A stretch of DNA of 64,000 bases. It comes from Lachnoclostridium phytofermentans. Its GTDB lineage: Bacteria; Bacillota; Clostridia; Lachnospirales; Lachnospiraceae. The stretch covers positions 414,001 to 478,000 of the forward strand of contig NZ_JPOF01000001.1 of the NCBI RefSeq assembly GCF_000733755.1, in the 5' to 3' direction. This document shows, piece after piece, positions 16,962 to 25,023 of the stretch. Within the stretch, counting starts at the first letter, position 1. Each line of letters starts with the position of its first letter. The position numbers and the translations under genes were made by a program. Below the pieces are notes generated by a model that was not told the origin of the DNA, did no database searches, and saw only the letters and a list, made by a program, of their open reading frames with translations.

Positions 16962-17866
16962 GTCCTTTACAAAGAGTGATTAAGTATTTTGCTATGGGGT
17001 TTGCAGCATTTCTTATGGTAGGTATTTTATCTAGCATTGTTGCTGTAGTATCCGGAGTTGGTTACGGATTTAACTCCTATGAAGATAATAAGAATTATGT
17101 TAGTTTTACTAAGGATTTTGACAATGTAAAAAATCTAAATATCTCTAATCATGATAAGAAGCTTACCATAGTAAGTGGTGATACCGAGAAGGTCATTGTA
17201 GAAGTGAAAAATGTACCAGATACTCTAGAGGTAAAGGTTACTTCTGATGGTACACTCGTAATCGAAGATAAGAATAGATTTTATATTTCCTGGATATTCG
17301 GTTTAGCAGGGGATTGGAACCATGATATGGAGATCCTTGTGACGGTACCGCGTGACTTTACTGCAGGAAGAGTTGAACTTGATGGTGGTTCCGCTGCTAT
17401 GGAGGTTGAAGATTTAACTGCGGATTATATGATTATTGATGGTGGTTCTGGAAGCTTTGTTGGGCGCAATCTATATGCTAAAAAGGCAAATATTAATTTT
17501 GGATCAGGATCAAACCGACTAGAATATGTGGAGTTTAAAAAAGGAAAGATGGATTGTGGCTCAGGGGATATAAAACTCCAGAACGCAATATTTACCGACG
17601 TTGAGATTGACGGTGGTTCAGGATCTCTCTCCTATTCCGGTCAATTGCTTGGAGAGACATACCTTGATGGTGGTAGTGGTAGAAATTCCTTTGAGTTAGT
17701 GGGAAAACGTGAGGATTACAGTATCGATTGTGACGGTGGTTCTGGCGGGTTATGGATTGACGGAAAAAGTGAAGATGATTATAAAGATCGAAATAGCGAT
17801 GCTAACAATGAAATAAGAATCGATGGCGGTTCTGGGCGGATTGTTATTGATTTTTATAGTGAATAA
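16958..17866 (+). CDS. DUF4097/LiaG-like beta-helical surface protein
   Basis: The 302-residue product has one N-terminal membrane helix (about 10-38) followed by an external DUF4097 domain. The domain is a ladder of repeats in which [ILC]DGGSG or GSG motifs recur every 20-30 residues (LDGGSAAM, IDGGSGSF, FGSGSN, CGSGDI, IDGGSGSL, LDGGSGRN, CDGGSGGL, IDGGSGRI). This fits a right-handed beta-helix like LiaG. GGAGGTG lies inside the end of the LiaF-like gene, and ATGA overlaps its stop, which selects this start over the ATG 27 bp upstream. It probably works with the LiaF-like partner in envelope homeostasis. Confidence 0.82.
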   Translation: MSPLQRVIKYFAMGFAAFLMVGILSSIVAVVSGVGYGFNSYEDNKNYVSFTKDFDNVKNLNISNHDKKLTIVSGDTEKVIVEVKNVPDTLEVKVTSDGTLVIEDKNRFYISWIFGLAGDWNHDMEILVTVPRDFTAGRVELDGGSAAMEVEDLTADYMIIDGGSGSFVGRNLYAKKANINFGSGSNRLEYVEFKKGKMDCGSGDIKLQNAIFTDVEIDGGSGSLSYSGQLLGETYLDGGSGRNSFELVGKREDYSIDCDGGSGGLWIDGKSEDDYKDRNSDANNEIRIDGGSGRIVIDFYSE

Positions 17867-18049
17867 ATATAATATTAATCTTTAAGAGTTAAAAATAGGG
17901 ATAAAAAATAAGAGTTAAAAATAAGGATTAACAACAAGGATTAATAATTAGGATTAAAAGCTAGATAAAAAACAAGGATTAATAAAATAGGATTATAAAG
18001 ATTTAAAAACTAGGATTTAAAATGCCTAGTACTTAAAAAACTTTGATAG
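17867..18049. repeat. AT-rich stretch of degenerate AGGATTAA/GAGTTAAAAATA repeats
   Basis: The words AGGATTAA, AGGATTAAAA, AAGAGTTAAAAATA and TAGGATTTAAAA recur about ten times with irregular spacing. No gene is present. Like the array at 4345-4600, it looks like a slipped, decaying minisatellite. Confidence 0.6.
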
Positions 18050-18133
18050 CTGTCTTAAAATCATTGTATCATCTAAGAGGTAGAACATATTTTTACCATA
18101 TTAGGTTATCCAATCTTTTTGAGACAGTTTTTT
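18050..18133 (+). terminator. long imperfect hairpin terminator
   Basis: CTGTCTTAAAATCATTG at 18050 onward pairs imperfectly with CAATCTTTTTGAGACAG ending at 18127, and TTTTTT follows. The stem extends about 30 bp with mismatches. It ends the LiaF/LiaG-like unit. Confidence 0.65.
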
Positions 18134-18209
18134 ATTACTAATATACTCATGAGGATGTTTCTCGTCTCTCGTAAAATTTTCACATCCTGTGGACAAATTC
18201 TTAGCAAGA

Positions 18210-18238
18210 TTGCATTTTTATGGATATCGTGATAAAAT
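18210..18238 (+). promoter_or_regulatory. promoter of the MalY/PatB-like gene
   Basis: TTGCAT at 18210-18215 and TAAAAT at 18233-18238 with a 17-bp spacer lie 34 bp before the start codon. Confidence 0.55.
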
Positions 18239-18271
18239 ACGCGTACAAAGTAACGAAAGAAGGATTAAACT

Positions 18272-19459
18272 ATGGGGAAATATAATTTTGATAGATGGAT
18301 AGAGCGGGCAGGTACCAATTGTGTTAAATACGATTTTGCAAAGGAATGGGGGTATTCTGGTGAGGAGCTATCACTTTGGGTAGCGGACATGGATTTTGAA
18401 ACTGTACCAGAAATCACAGATGCCCTTGTGGAACGTGCAAAGCATGGAATTTATGGTTACTCCATGCCAAAGGAGAATTATTGGGATACTGTTATCTCCT
18501 TTATGGAAAAAGAACATAATTATAAAACAAAAAAAGAGTGGTATGTGAATACACCAGGAGTGGTATTTGCTATAGCGATGGCGATACGTGCTCTTACGAA
18601 AGATGGAGATTCTGTCTTAATACAAAGACCTGTGTATCACCCTTTTACAAAGATGGTTGAAAAAAATAATCGTAGATTGATAAATTCTCCTTTAAAAGAA
18701 GTAAAGTCGCAGGGGTCCATTCATTATGAGATCGACTTAGCAGACTTTGAAGAAAAAATCAGGTTACATAATGTAAAACTATTTATCTTATGCAACCCAC
18801 ATAATCCAGTTGGACGAGTATGGACGAAGGATGAACTGATTGCGATGGGTGATATTTGTAGAAAATATGGTGTCGTTGTTGTTTCTGACGAGATCCATTT
18901 TGACTTTATTTACCCAGGTTTTGTACACACATGCTTTGCTTCGATTAGCAAAGAATTTTCTGATATGACAATTACATGTACCTCACCAACAAAGACTTTT
19001 AATTTAGCTGGGTTACAAGTCTCTAATGTTATTATTGAAAATAATGAGCTCCGAGAAAAGGTGAATGAGGAGATAAAAAGCAATGGCTATGATGAACCAA
19101 ATATCTTTGGAATGGTAGCATGCAAAGCTGCCTATGAGTTTGGAAAGCCATGGTTAGAGGAACTAAATGAGTACCTATTAGGAAATCTTAATTTTGTAAG
19201 AGAGTTTGTAAAGGAGCATTTGCCAAAGGTATCTCTCATTGAGCCAGAGGGAACTTATCTTCTATGGCTTGATTTTAGAGCATACCAGTTATCAAAAGAA
19301 GAGCTTGAAGAAAAGATTGTGAAAGAAGCAAAGCTGTGGTTAAATTCTGGATCGATGTTTGGAGAAGAAGGGGAAGGCTTTGAACGAATTAACATTGCAA
19401 CTCCTAGAGCTTATTTAGAAAAGGCAATGAATCAATTAAAGTTGCTTTTTCTGAATTAA
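18272..19459 (+). CDS. PLP-dependent cystathionine beta-lyase (MalY/PatB type)
   Basis: The 395-residue product is a fold-type I class II aminotransferase of the MalY/PatB branch. Hallmarks are YDFAKEWGYSGEELSLWVADMDF at the N-terminus, YGYSMPKENYW, the NPHNPVGRVW substrate-binding motif (about 175), SDEIHFDF (about 210) and the PLP Lys241 in SPTKTFNLAGLQ. Such enzymes cleave C-S bonds of cystathionine or cysteine conjugates to pyruvate, ammonia and a thiol. They belong to methionine/sulfur metabolism, and MalY also moonlights as a regulator in E. coli. The protein is cytoplasmic and the length is normal. GAAGGA precedes ATG. The gene appears monocistronic. Confidence 0.9.
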   Translation: MGKYNFDRWIERAGTNCVKYDFAKEWGYSGEELSLWVADMDFETVPEITDALVERAKHGIYGYSMPKENYWDTVISFMEKEHNYKTKKEWYVNTPGVVFAIAMAIRALTKDGDSVLIQRPVYHPFTKMVEKNNRRLINSPLKEVKSQGSIHYEIDLADFEEKIRLHNVKLFILCNPHNPVGRVWTKDELIAMGDICRKYGVVVVSDEIHFDFIYPGFVHTCFASISKEFSDMTITCTSPTKTFNLAGLQVSNVIIENNELREKVNEEIKSNGYDEPNIFGMVACKAAYEFGKPWLEELNEYLLGNLNFVREFVKEHLPKVSLIEPEGTYLLWLDFRAYQLSKEELEEKIVKEAKLWLNSGSMFGEEGEGFERINIATPRAYLEKAMNQLKLLFLN

Positions 19460-19675
19460 GGTAAAAACATTGAAAACAGACGTAAATTTAATAAATCATC
19501 AATATAAACTTAACGGATAGTTTAAAAATAGGTGTTATACTATAGGTAGAAAGTCCTTAGATTAGGGGGCGGGTGCAGAAAATGTATTTCTTTAGATATC
19601 TTGGGATAAGGACTGAAAGAGAAGTGAGAGTAAGAGAATAACAGTTGATATGTATGAATAAACGGAGGATTCAAT

Positions 19676-20479
19676 ATGAAGAAGGAAAGAGAGAAAGTGT
19701 TCCTATGGAATCGTAAGTTAAAGTGCGCCATGGTGCTTTTTACTTTTGTACTTGTATTAACCATTACGGGATGTAGCAATAAAAAGGATAAGCAAACTGC
19801 AGTGGATGATACACTTATAACACCAGAAGCAAGTAACAATGTAACAACTACACCACTCCCAACACCAGTAGCAATGACTCCAGCACCTGGAATTACGTTA
19901 TCTCCGACACCAGAGGTAACTGTGACTCCAACGCCAACGAAGACCCCACTAGGAGATCTTTCGGAAGAAGAAGCACAAAAACTTGTTCTGGCAAAGCTAG
20001 ATACTTCAAAATATAGCGTAGGTCTATCCGATGATCATTTAAATATCGATGGTGAATCCTACTATGTTTATGTTGTATCGGATTCCAACGGACCTATGGA
20101 GCCAGCTATTATTGTGAATAAGAAGAGTGGAACTCTTTATAGTTATGATGTAGATGGGAATGTAACTGCATTTACAAAGTTTCCATTAGATAATGTAGAG
20201 AGTGTAGATCAGAATGAAGATACGATAACAGAAGCAGAAGCATTGGAACTCTTAAAGAAGGTAAAAAAGGATAAGCTTGGATTAGTGAATACCCTATCAC
20301 ATTATAATGTCGTTGCAGATTCTTGGACTACTGTGGTTGCGGGAGAAGAATGCTATTGTTTTAATGTATTTGAAGGTCGTGCAGAGAATCAATTGGTAGG
20401 CATGTATTATGTTTCCGTTTCAGGAGAGAATATTTATCGTTTTGAAGAAGAAAGTTCAGATTTCACTAAAATAAATTAA
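19676..20479 (+). CDS. PepSY-like lipoprotein with Thr/Pro linker
   Basis: The 267-residue product carries a lipoprotein signal with the lipobox LTITGC. A Thr/Pro-rich wall-spanning linker follows (TPLPTPVAMTP...PTPTKTP, about 55-95), then two copies of a PepSY-like module. One begins LSEEEAQKLVLAKLDTSKYS and the other ITEAEALELLKKVKKDKLGL. Each has a helix followed by strands containing YYVYVVSD or CYCFNVFEG. PepSY-type domains often modulate protease or wall enzyme activity, but a role here is inference. GGAGG lies before ATG. A terminator follows about 30 bp after the stop. Confidence 0.7.
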   Translation: MKKEREKVFLWNRKLKCAMVLFTFVLVLTITGCSNKKDKQTAVDDTLITPEASNNVTTTPLPTPVAMTPAPGITLSPTPEVTVTPTPTKTPLGDLSEEEAQKLVLAKLDTSKYSVGLSDDHLNIDGESYYVYVVSDSNGPMEPAIIVNKKSGTLYSYDVDGNVTAFTKFPLDNVESVDQNEDTITEAEALELLKKVKKDKLGLVNTLSHYNVVADSWTTVVAGEECYCFNVFEGRAENQLVGMYYVSVSGENIYRFEEESSDFTKIN

Positions 20480-20510
20480 TATATAGGAGGCTTAATTTAC
20501 CTTCTATGAG

Positions 20511-20556
20511 AACGAGAATAGTTCATGTAGTACTTATATGGGCTGTTCTCGTTTTC
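20511..20556 (+). terminator. terminator of the PepSY-like lipoprotein gene
   Basis: AACGAGAATAG pairs with CTGTTCTCGTT (one mismatch), followed by TTCTTT. It lies just outside the left end of the insertion element. Confidence 0.75.
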
Positions 20557-20696
20557 TTTGTTGTAGGGCTATCTTTAATAAACCACCGGCTAGGCCGGTG
20601 GATCACAATGGCTTCTAGCATTTTCATAATAAAACTCCTTTGTTATAATAAGTGTGGGTCTCAAACCGCACTAAATATAACAAAGGAGGTATCCAA

Positions 20697-21166
20697 TTGG
20701 ATAAGAATACATTATCACATACAACATGGGAATGTAAATATCATATTGTTTTTGCACCGAAATTTAGAAGGCAGATAATTTATGGAAGTATAAAGGCAGA
20801 TGTTGCAAATATACTAAGTACATTGTGTAAAAGGAAAGGTGTAGAAATTATAGAGGCTGAATGCTGCAAAGATCACGTGCATATGCTAGTTAGAATACCA
20901 CCGAATATAAGCGTTTCGGAATTCATGGGGTATTTGAAGGGAAAAAGTTCATTGATGATATTTGATAGACATTCAAATTTAAATACAAATATGGAAATAG
21001 AAAATTCTGGTGTAGAGGATACTTTGTAGATACAGTTGGAAAAAATGCAAAGAAAATAGAAGAATACATCAGAAGCCAGTTGATGGATGACCAAGCAGAA
21101 GATCAACTAAGTTTGAAAGAATTTATTGACCCGTTCACGGGTGAGCCAGTAATAAAAGGCAAATAA
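20697..21166 (+). pseudogene. tnpA: IS200-type Y1 transposase TnpA, frameshifted
   Basis: Translation should begin at TTG 20697 after AAAGGAGG (DKNTLSHTTWECKYHIVFAP). The HUH motif HVHMLVRIPP is intact near residue 62. After about residue 95 the frame is lost at ATTTAAATACAAAT near 20979-20992. One missing A would restore KYKYGNRKFWCRGYFVDT, which carries the catalytic Tyr region, and the C-terminus KEFIDPFTGEPVIKGK that stops at 21166. With the missing base the product would be 156 residues, the normal IS200 length. As read, the frame stops at 21029 without the catalytic Tyr, so the copy should be inactive. Confidence 0.85.
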
Positions 21167-21295
21167 TAAACCCTTGTAAGGGTTAGCCAGAGAAAGTGGT
21201 GCGGTTGGGGCCTTTACTTTCGAAGGACCTTTGAGGTCCATGCCGGCAATAGCCCCTTACAGGGGCAGAGCAAACCACCAGTTCACACTGGTGGT
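21167..21295 (+). other. structured right end of the IS200-type element
   Basis: This 130-nt stretch after tnpA contains several stems: AACCCTTGTAAGGGTT, GGACCT-ttg-AGGTCC, GCCCC-ttaca-GGGGC and the terminal CCACCAGT palindrome. It is GC-rich next to its surroundings and would fold well as RNA. It resembles the conserved right ends of IS200-like elements. A guide-RNA-like role as in TnpB systems is not supported, since no tnpB is present. Confidence 0.5.
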
Positions 21296-21306
21296 GCTGA
21301 TTCTTA

Positions 21307-21375
21307 TATAGTTCATGATAAAAATGATATATGATTCATGATAAAAATGATATATGGTTCATAGTAAAGATGATG
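21307..21375. repeat. three tandem 23-bp repeats
   Basis: The units at 21307-21329, 21330-21352 and 21353-21375 follow the pattern TAT[AG][AG]TTCAT[GA].TAAA.ATGAT.. . The first two differ at one position and the third at about five. They end five bases before the -35 box of the next operon. Confidence 0.75.
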
Positions 21376-21379
21376 ATTG

Positions 21380-21408
21380 TTGAAAAGATTGTCACAAAAT
21401 GATATAAT
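21380..21408 (+). promoter_or_regulatory. promoter of the DUF5717/Hsp70-like operon
   Basis: TTGAAA at 21380-21385 and TATAAT at 21403-21408 are spaced by 17 bp, a near-consensus sigma-A promoter, directly downstream of the 23-bp repeats. Confidence 0.8.
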
Positions 21409-21450
21409 TATTGGAATAATGATATGGTAAAAAGGGCATGGGGTGAAACG

Positions 21451-24400
21451 ATGAAAGAGAAGATTGAGCAATTAGCAAAGGGTGTATTTGTCTATAATTT
21501 ACCTGAGATTATCCTCTCAGAAGAATCGCTAGAACTCAATGTTGAGTGTGGGAGTATTTATAGTGGGACCTTTATTATACGTAATAGTCATAATACTAGG
21601 ATGAAAGGTGTCTTATATTCTACCAATCGAAACTTACATATCGAGAATGATCGGTTTATTGGTGAAGTAACAACAATTCAGTATTGTTTTACAGCTATGT
21701 ATCAGGAGACTCTTAGCGATTATCAGGAAGAGATTCATATAATTTCAGATTGTGGTGAATTTGTACTTCCGGTTACGATACATATCACTTCGCCAAGTTG
21801 TGAATCTTCCATAGGAAAGATAAAGAACTTATTTGAATTTGCTGGACTAGCGCAGACAAATTGGGAAGAAGCGAAAGATGTTTTTCAATCAGAGAAATTC
21901 GCACAAGTGATAGCTTATTATGATAACCAATATCTATCACTCTATCAAGCACTCATAAAGAGTAGTTCTGCCAGCCAAGCACTCGAAGAGTTTCTAATTG
22001 CTACCCACAAAAAAGTACCTGCTGTATATCAGGTAGATAAAACAGAACTTAGCTATGATGCAGGTCCATATAACTTTATGGATAAGATCATGATCAAAAA
22101 GGAAGGCTGGGGGCACTCTGAAGCTATTGTCGCTACAGATGCGAAATTTCTTAAACTTCAGAGTAATACACTACCAACAGAGAGTTTTACAGCTGGTGAA
22201 GCAGAACTTAATTTTGTTGTACAAACAGAAGGAATGAAGGAAGGGATACATTGTGGCAACATCTATGTCGATGTCGCTTTGCAGCGATTTGTTATAAAAG
22301 TTAGCGTTCGATGTAGCAGACAAAATGTAGGTAGGCGAACTGCTTTACGAAAAGAGAAGTCTTGCTATGTAAAGCTGACAGAGAATTACTTAAACTTTCG
22401 CTTGGACAGGATTTCTTCATCGAAATATGTAAGTGAAGCAGAGAGTATGTTACTTAACTTACTATCTGGAGAAAAAGAAAATATACTTTTTGAATTATAC
22501 CACCTTCATCTTAAATTAATTTCAGGAAAAGAAGGGATGGTTACCGCAACTTTTGAGGCACTGGAGCAAAAGAAAGAGGAACTTAAGAAGACGGAACCAG
22601 TGGCATATGGAATTTTTCTATATTTAACAACATTACGCAAAAAAACAAATCAGGATACTCTTAGTATATTTCAAGAGGTAAGGGAATTGGCGGATGAATA
22701 TCCAAAAGAATTGTTTCTCTTTTGGTGTCAGTTATACTTAAATAAGTCGTATACTACAAATTCGGCAGAAAAATTCAAAGATATGAAGGAGCGTTTTGAG
22801 CAAGGGATTCATAGCCCAATCTTATATTATGAAGCAGCCCTTTTACTTCGTGAGGATACTCTTTTGTTAAGAGAGTTAGAAACGTTTGAATTACAAGTAA
22901 TCTCATTTGCTCTCAGAAATCACTTTTTGAAGAAAGAAACTGCAACTACGGTAGCTTATTTGGCAAGCAAGTGTAAGGTTCCTCACAGACTTTTACTTAA
23001 AATATTGAACCAGATCTATGAACAATTTGAATTAAAGGATGCTCTCTATGCGATGATAAGTATCTTGATACGAGGGCATAAGAGAGAAACTCACTATCAT
23101 CGTTATTATAAGCTTGGAATGGAACAGCAGCTAAGAATTACTGAACTTCCAGAATACTATATTTATAGTATGGGAGAGGAGTATCAAGAGATACATCCTG
23201 CAGTAATCTCATACTTTTCTTACGAGAATAAGCTTCCAGATAGAAAAAAAGCGTTCTATTATGCTTGTTTACTAACCAAACATAGTGATAATTTGTCTTT
23301 TTTAGAACAATATCGCGTGGAAATATTACAGTTTTTAAAACGTCAGCTGCTTGCGGGTGTATTTAATCGCCATCTGATGGTTCTGGCAGATGCATTACTT
23401 CCGAATACACCAGTAGACACAGAACTTGCTGAAATGATACCTAAAATTGCGTTTATTCATGAAGTAACTTGTGAAAATCCCAATATTAAGAGTGTTGCTA
23501 TTGTTCACAAGGAGTTACAGGAGGAATGTATTGTTCCATTAATAGAGGGTCATGCTTTTGTGAATCTCTATACAGATCAAGCGCAGATATTTTTCATTGA
23601 TTATAGCGAGAAGCGTTATTATACTTTGATTTCGTACACTTTAAAGAAGTTGACTCATCTAACACCTTTATTAGAAACTTGTTATTCAATAAACCCTGAT
23701 CAAGCGGAATTAATTTTATATTTATCAGAGAAAGCACAATTTTATCAAAAGTTTGATGAGTATACAATTGAGCTAAGAAAGAGAGTAGCACAGCTTTCAA
23801 CGTTAACCAAGGAATACCGAAGAGATTTTGTTCAAACGCTAATACATTACTATTATGATAATTTTGAAGGTGAAATCTTAGAAAGTTATCTAAAGAATAT
23901 TGATTTAAAGGTATTTGAGCAACAAAGTCGGTATAAGTTGATTGATTTTATGATACTGCGTGAATTATATCCAATTGCACTTCATGCGATGGAGGAGCTA
24001 GGGTATGAAGGCGTTGAGCTAAAGAAGCTTCAGAAATTATGTTATCGTTTGCTAACGAATGCAGATGGTGTACCGCAAAATAAAGAGATCTTATTGCAAA
24101 TAACATTTTACTTATTTAAGAAAGGGAAGTATGAAGAAGCAAGCCTTTCTTACTTGGTGAAATATTTTTATGGCACGACAGCCCAGATGTATGAATTATG
24201 GAAAATAGCTAAAGAAAATGGCATAGATACCCTTGATTTAGAAGAGCGCCTTTTGGGACAAATGTTATTTGCAGAAAGCTATGTTGGGAATGCGATGCAG
24301 GTATTTTTATCCTATTATAATAAAGGCTGTAATAAGAAGTTAATCCGTGCATTTCTTTCATTTTATAGTTATAAATATCTGGTACGTGACCGTGTTACAG

Positions 24401-25008
24401 AAACAGAATTGTTTGAGGTTATCCGAAAAGAACTAAATTATGAGGAGAATGACGTAGCATTACTTGCAATATTGAAGCACTATTCCACGAAGGAACAGTT
24501 AACAGATAATGAAGTGAAATTTATTGATTATCATTTGAGTAGATTGGTTCAGAAGGGAGTTGTACTACCATTTTTTAAAGAGTTTCAAAGAAATATGAGC
24601 ATTCCTCAGCAGATGTTTGATAAATGTTATGTAGAATATCGTACAAATCCCCAACATCGCGTTATGATACACTATTCTTATGGAAATGAGAATGGAGAAG
24701 ATGCTTTTATCACAGAAGAAATGCAAAATCAGTGTTATGGTATCTACGTTAAAGAATTTATACTGTTCTATAACGAAGAATTGCAGTATTATATTACAGA
24801 AATTACTGAACAAGGAGAAGAGATAACAGAAAGTAAAACTTTAGTTGGAAATCTTGAAGAAGAGACAACGAAAGAAAACTGTTATACGTGGCTAAATCAT
24901 ATTATCGAAGCGAGAGAGTTAAAGGATGAGGCAACTGTTTTGCAACTTTTAGATACTTATATAAAGCAAAAATATACAATTGATACATTATTCGGACCTA
25001 TTCACTAG
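21451..25008 (+). CDS. large Ig-like plus helical-solenoid protein (DUF5717-like)
   Basis: The 1,185-residue product has two N-terminal beta-sandwich, Ig-like domains. One is about 15-110 (LSEESLELNVECGSIYSGTF..., ending VLPVTIHI). The other is about 185-295 (YQVDKTELSYDAGPYNFMDK..., ending FVIKVSVRC). The remaining 850 residues are a Leu/Tyr/Glu-rich helical solenoid of TPR character. There is no signal peptide or membrane helix. It resembles the Lachnospiraceae family DUF5717, which has no known function. GGGGTG at 21440-21445 supports ATG 21451. An ATG at 21424 lies only about 10 bases after the predicted transcription start. It is the first gene of a four-gene operon whose gaps are 14-15 bp. 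Confidence 0.75.
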   Translation: MKEKIEQLAKGVFVYNLPEIILSEESLELNVECGSIYSGTFIIRNSHNTRMKGVLYSTNRNLHIENDRFIGEVTTIQYCFTAMYQETLSDYQEEIHIISDCGEFVLPVTIHITSPSCESSIGKIKNLFEFAGLAQTNWEEAKDVFQSEKFAQVIAYYDNQYLSLYQALIKSSSASQALEEFLIATHKKVPAVYQVDKTELSYDAGPYNFMDKIMIKKEGWGHSEAIVATDAKFLKLQSNTLPTESFTAGEAELNFVVQTEGMKEGIHCGNIYVDVALQRFVIKVSVRCSRQNVGRRTALRKEKSCYVKLTENYLNFRLDRISSSKYVSEAESMLLNLLSGEKENILFELYHLHLKLISGKEGMVTATFEALEQKKEELKKTEPVAYGIFLYLTTLRKKTNQDTLSIFQEVRELADEYPKELFLFWCQLYLNKSYTTNSAEKFKDMKERFEQGIHSPILYYEAALLLREDTLLLRELETFELQVISFALRNHFLKKETATTVAYLASKCKVPHRLLLKILNQIYEQFELKDALYAMISILIRGHKRETHYHRYYKLGMEQQLRITELPEYYIYSMGEEYQEIHPAVISYFSYENKLPDRKKAFYYACLLTKHSDNLSFLEQYRVEILQFLKRQLLAGVFNRHLMVLADALLPNTPVDTELAEMIPKIAFIHEVTCENPNIKSVAIVHKELQEECIVPLIEGHAFVNLYTDQAQIFFIDYSEKRYYTLISYTLKKLTHLTPLLETCYSINPDQAELILYLSEKAQFYQKFDEYTIELRKRVAQLSTLTKEYRRDFVQTLIHYYYDNFEGEILESYLKNIDLKVFEQQSRYKLIDFMILRELYPIALHAMEELGYEGVELKKLQKLCYRLLTNADGVPQNKEILLQITFYLFKKGKYEEASLSYLVKYFYGTTAQMYELWKIAKENGIDTLDLEERLLGQMLFAESYVGNAMQVFLSYYNKGCNKKLIRAFLSFYSYKYLVRDRVTETELFEVIRKELNYEENDVALLAILKHYSTKEQLTDNEVKFIDYHLSRLVQKGVVLPFFKEFQRNMSIPQQMFDKCYVEYRTNPQHRVMIHYSYGNENGEDAFITEEMQNQCYGIYVKEFILFYNEELQYYITEITEQGEEITESKTLVGNLEEETTKENCYTWLNHIIEARELKDEATVLQLLDTYIKQKYTIDTLFGPIH

Positions 25009-25023
25009 AGAGAGGAGGAAACC

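Larger units (their letters stand above)
20575..21302 (+). mobile_element. IS200-type insertion sequence
   Basis: The element is bounded by subterminal palindromes typical of IS200/IS605. At the left, CCACCGGC-tag-GCCGGTGG lies at 20583-20601. At the right, CCACCAGT-tcac-ACTGGTGG lies at 21275-21294. It carries a single Y1/HUH transposase gene and no tnpB. Exact ends are not determined, since IS200-type elements make no target duplication. It sits between a terminator and the promoter of the next operon, so it interrupts no gene. Confidence 0.85.

Noticed and set aside
20697-21166. Possible TnpB/guide-RNA system in the IS element
   Set aside because: Only a Y1 transposase gene is present, and the space after it is too short for tnpB.
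21307-21375. Possible CRISPR repeats
   Set aside because: Three 23-bp units follow each other without spacers.
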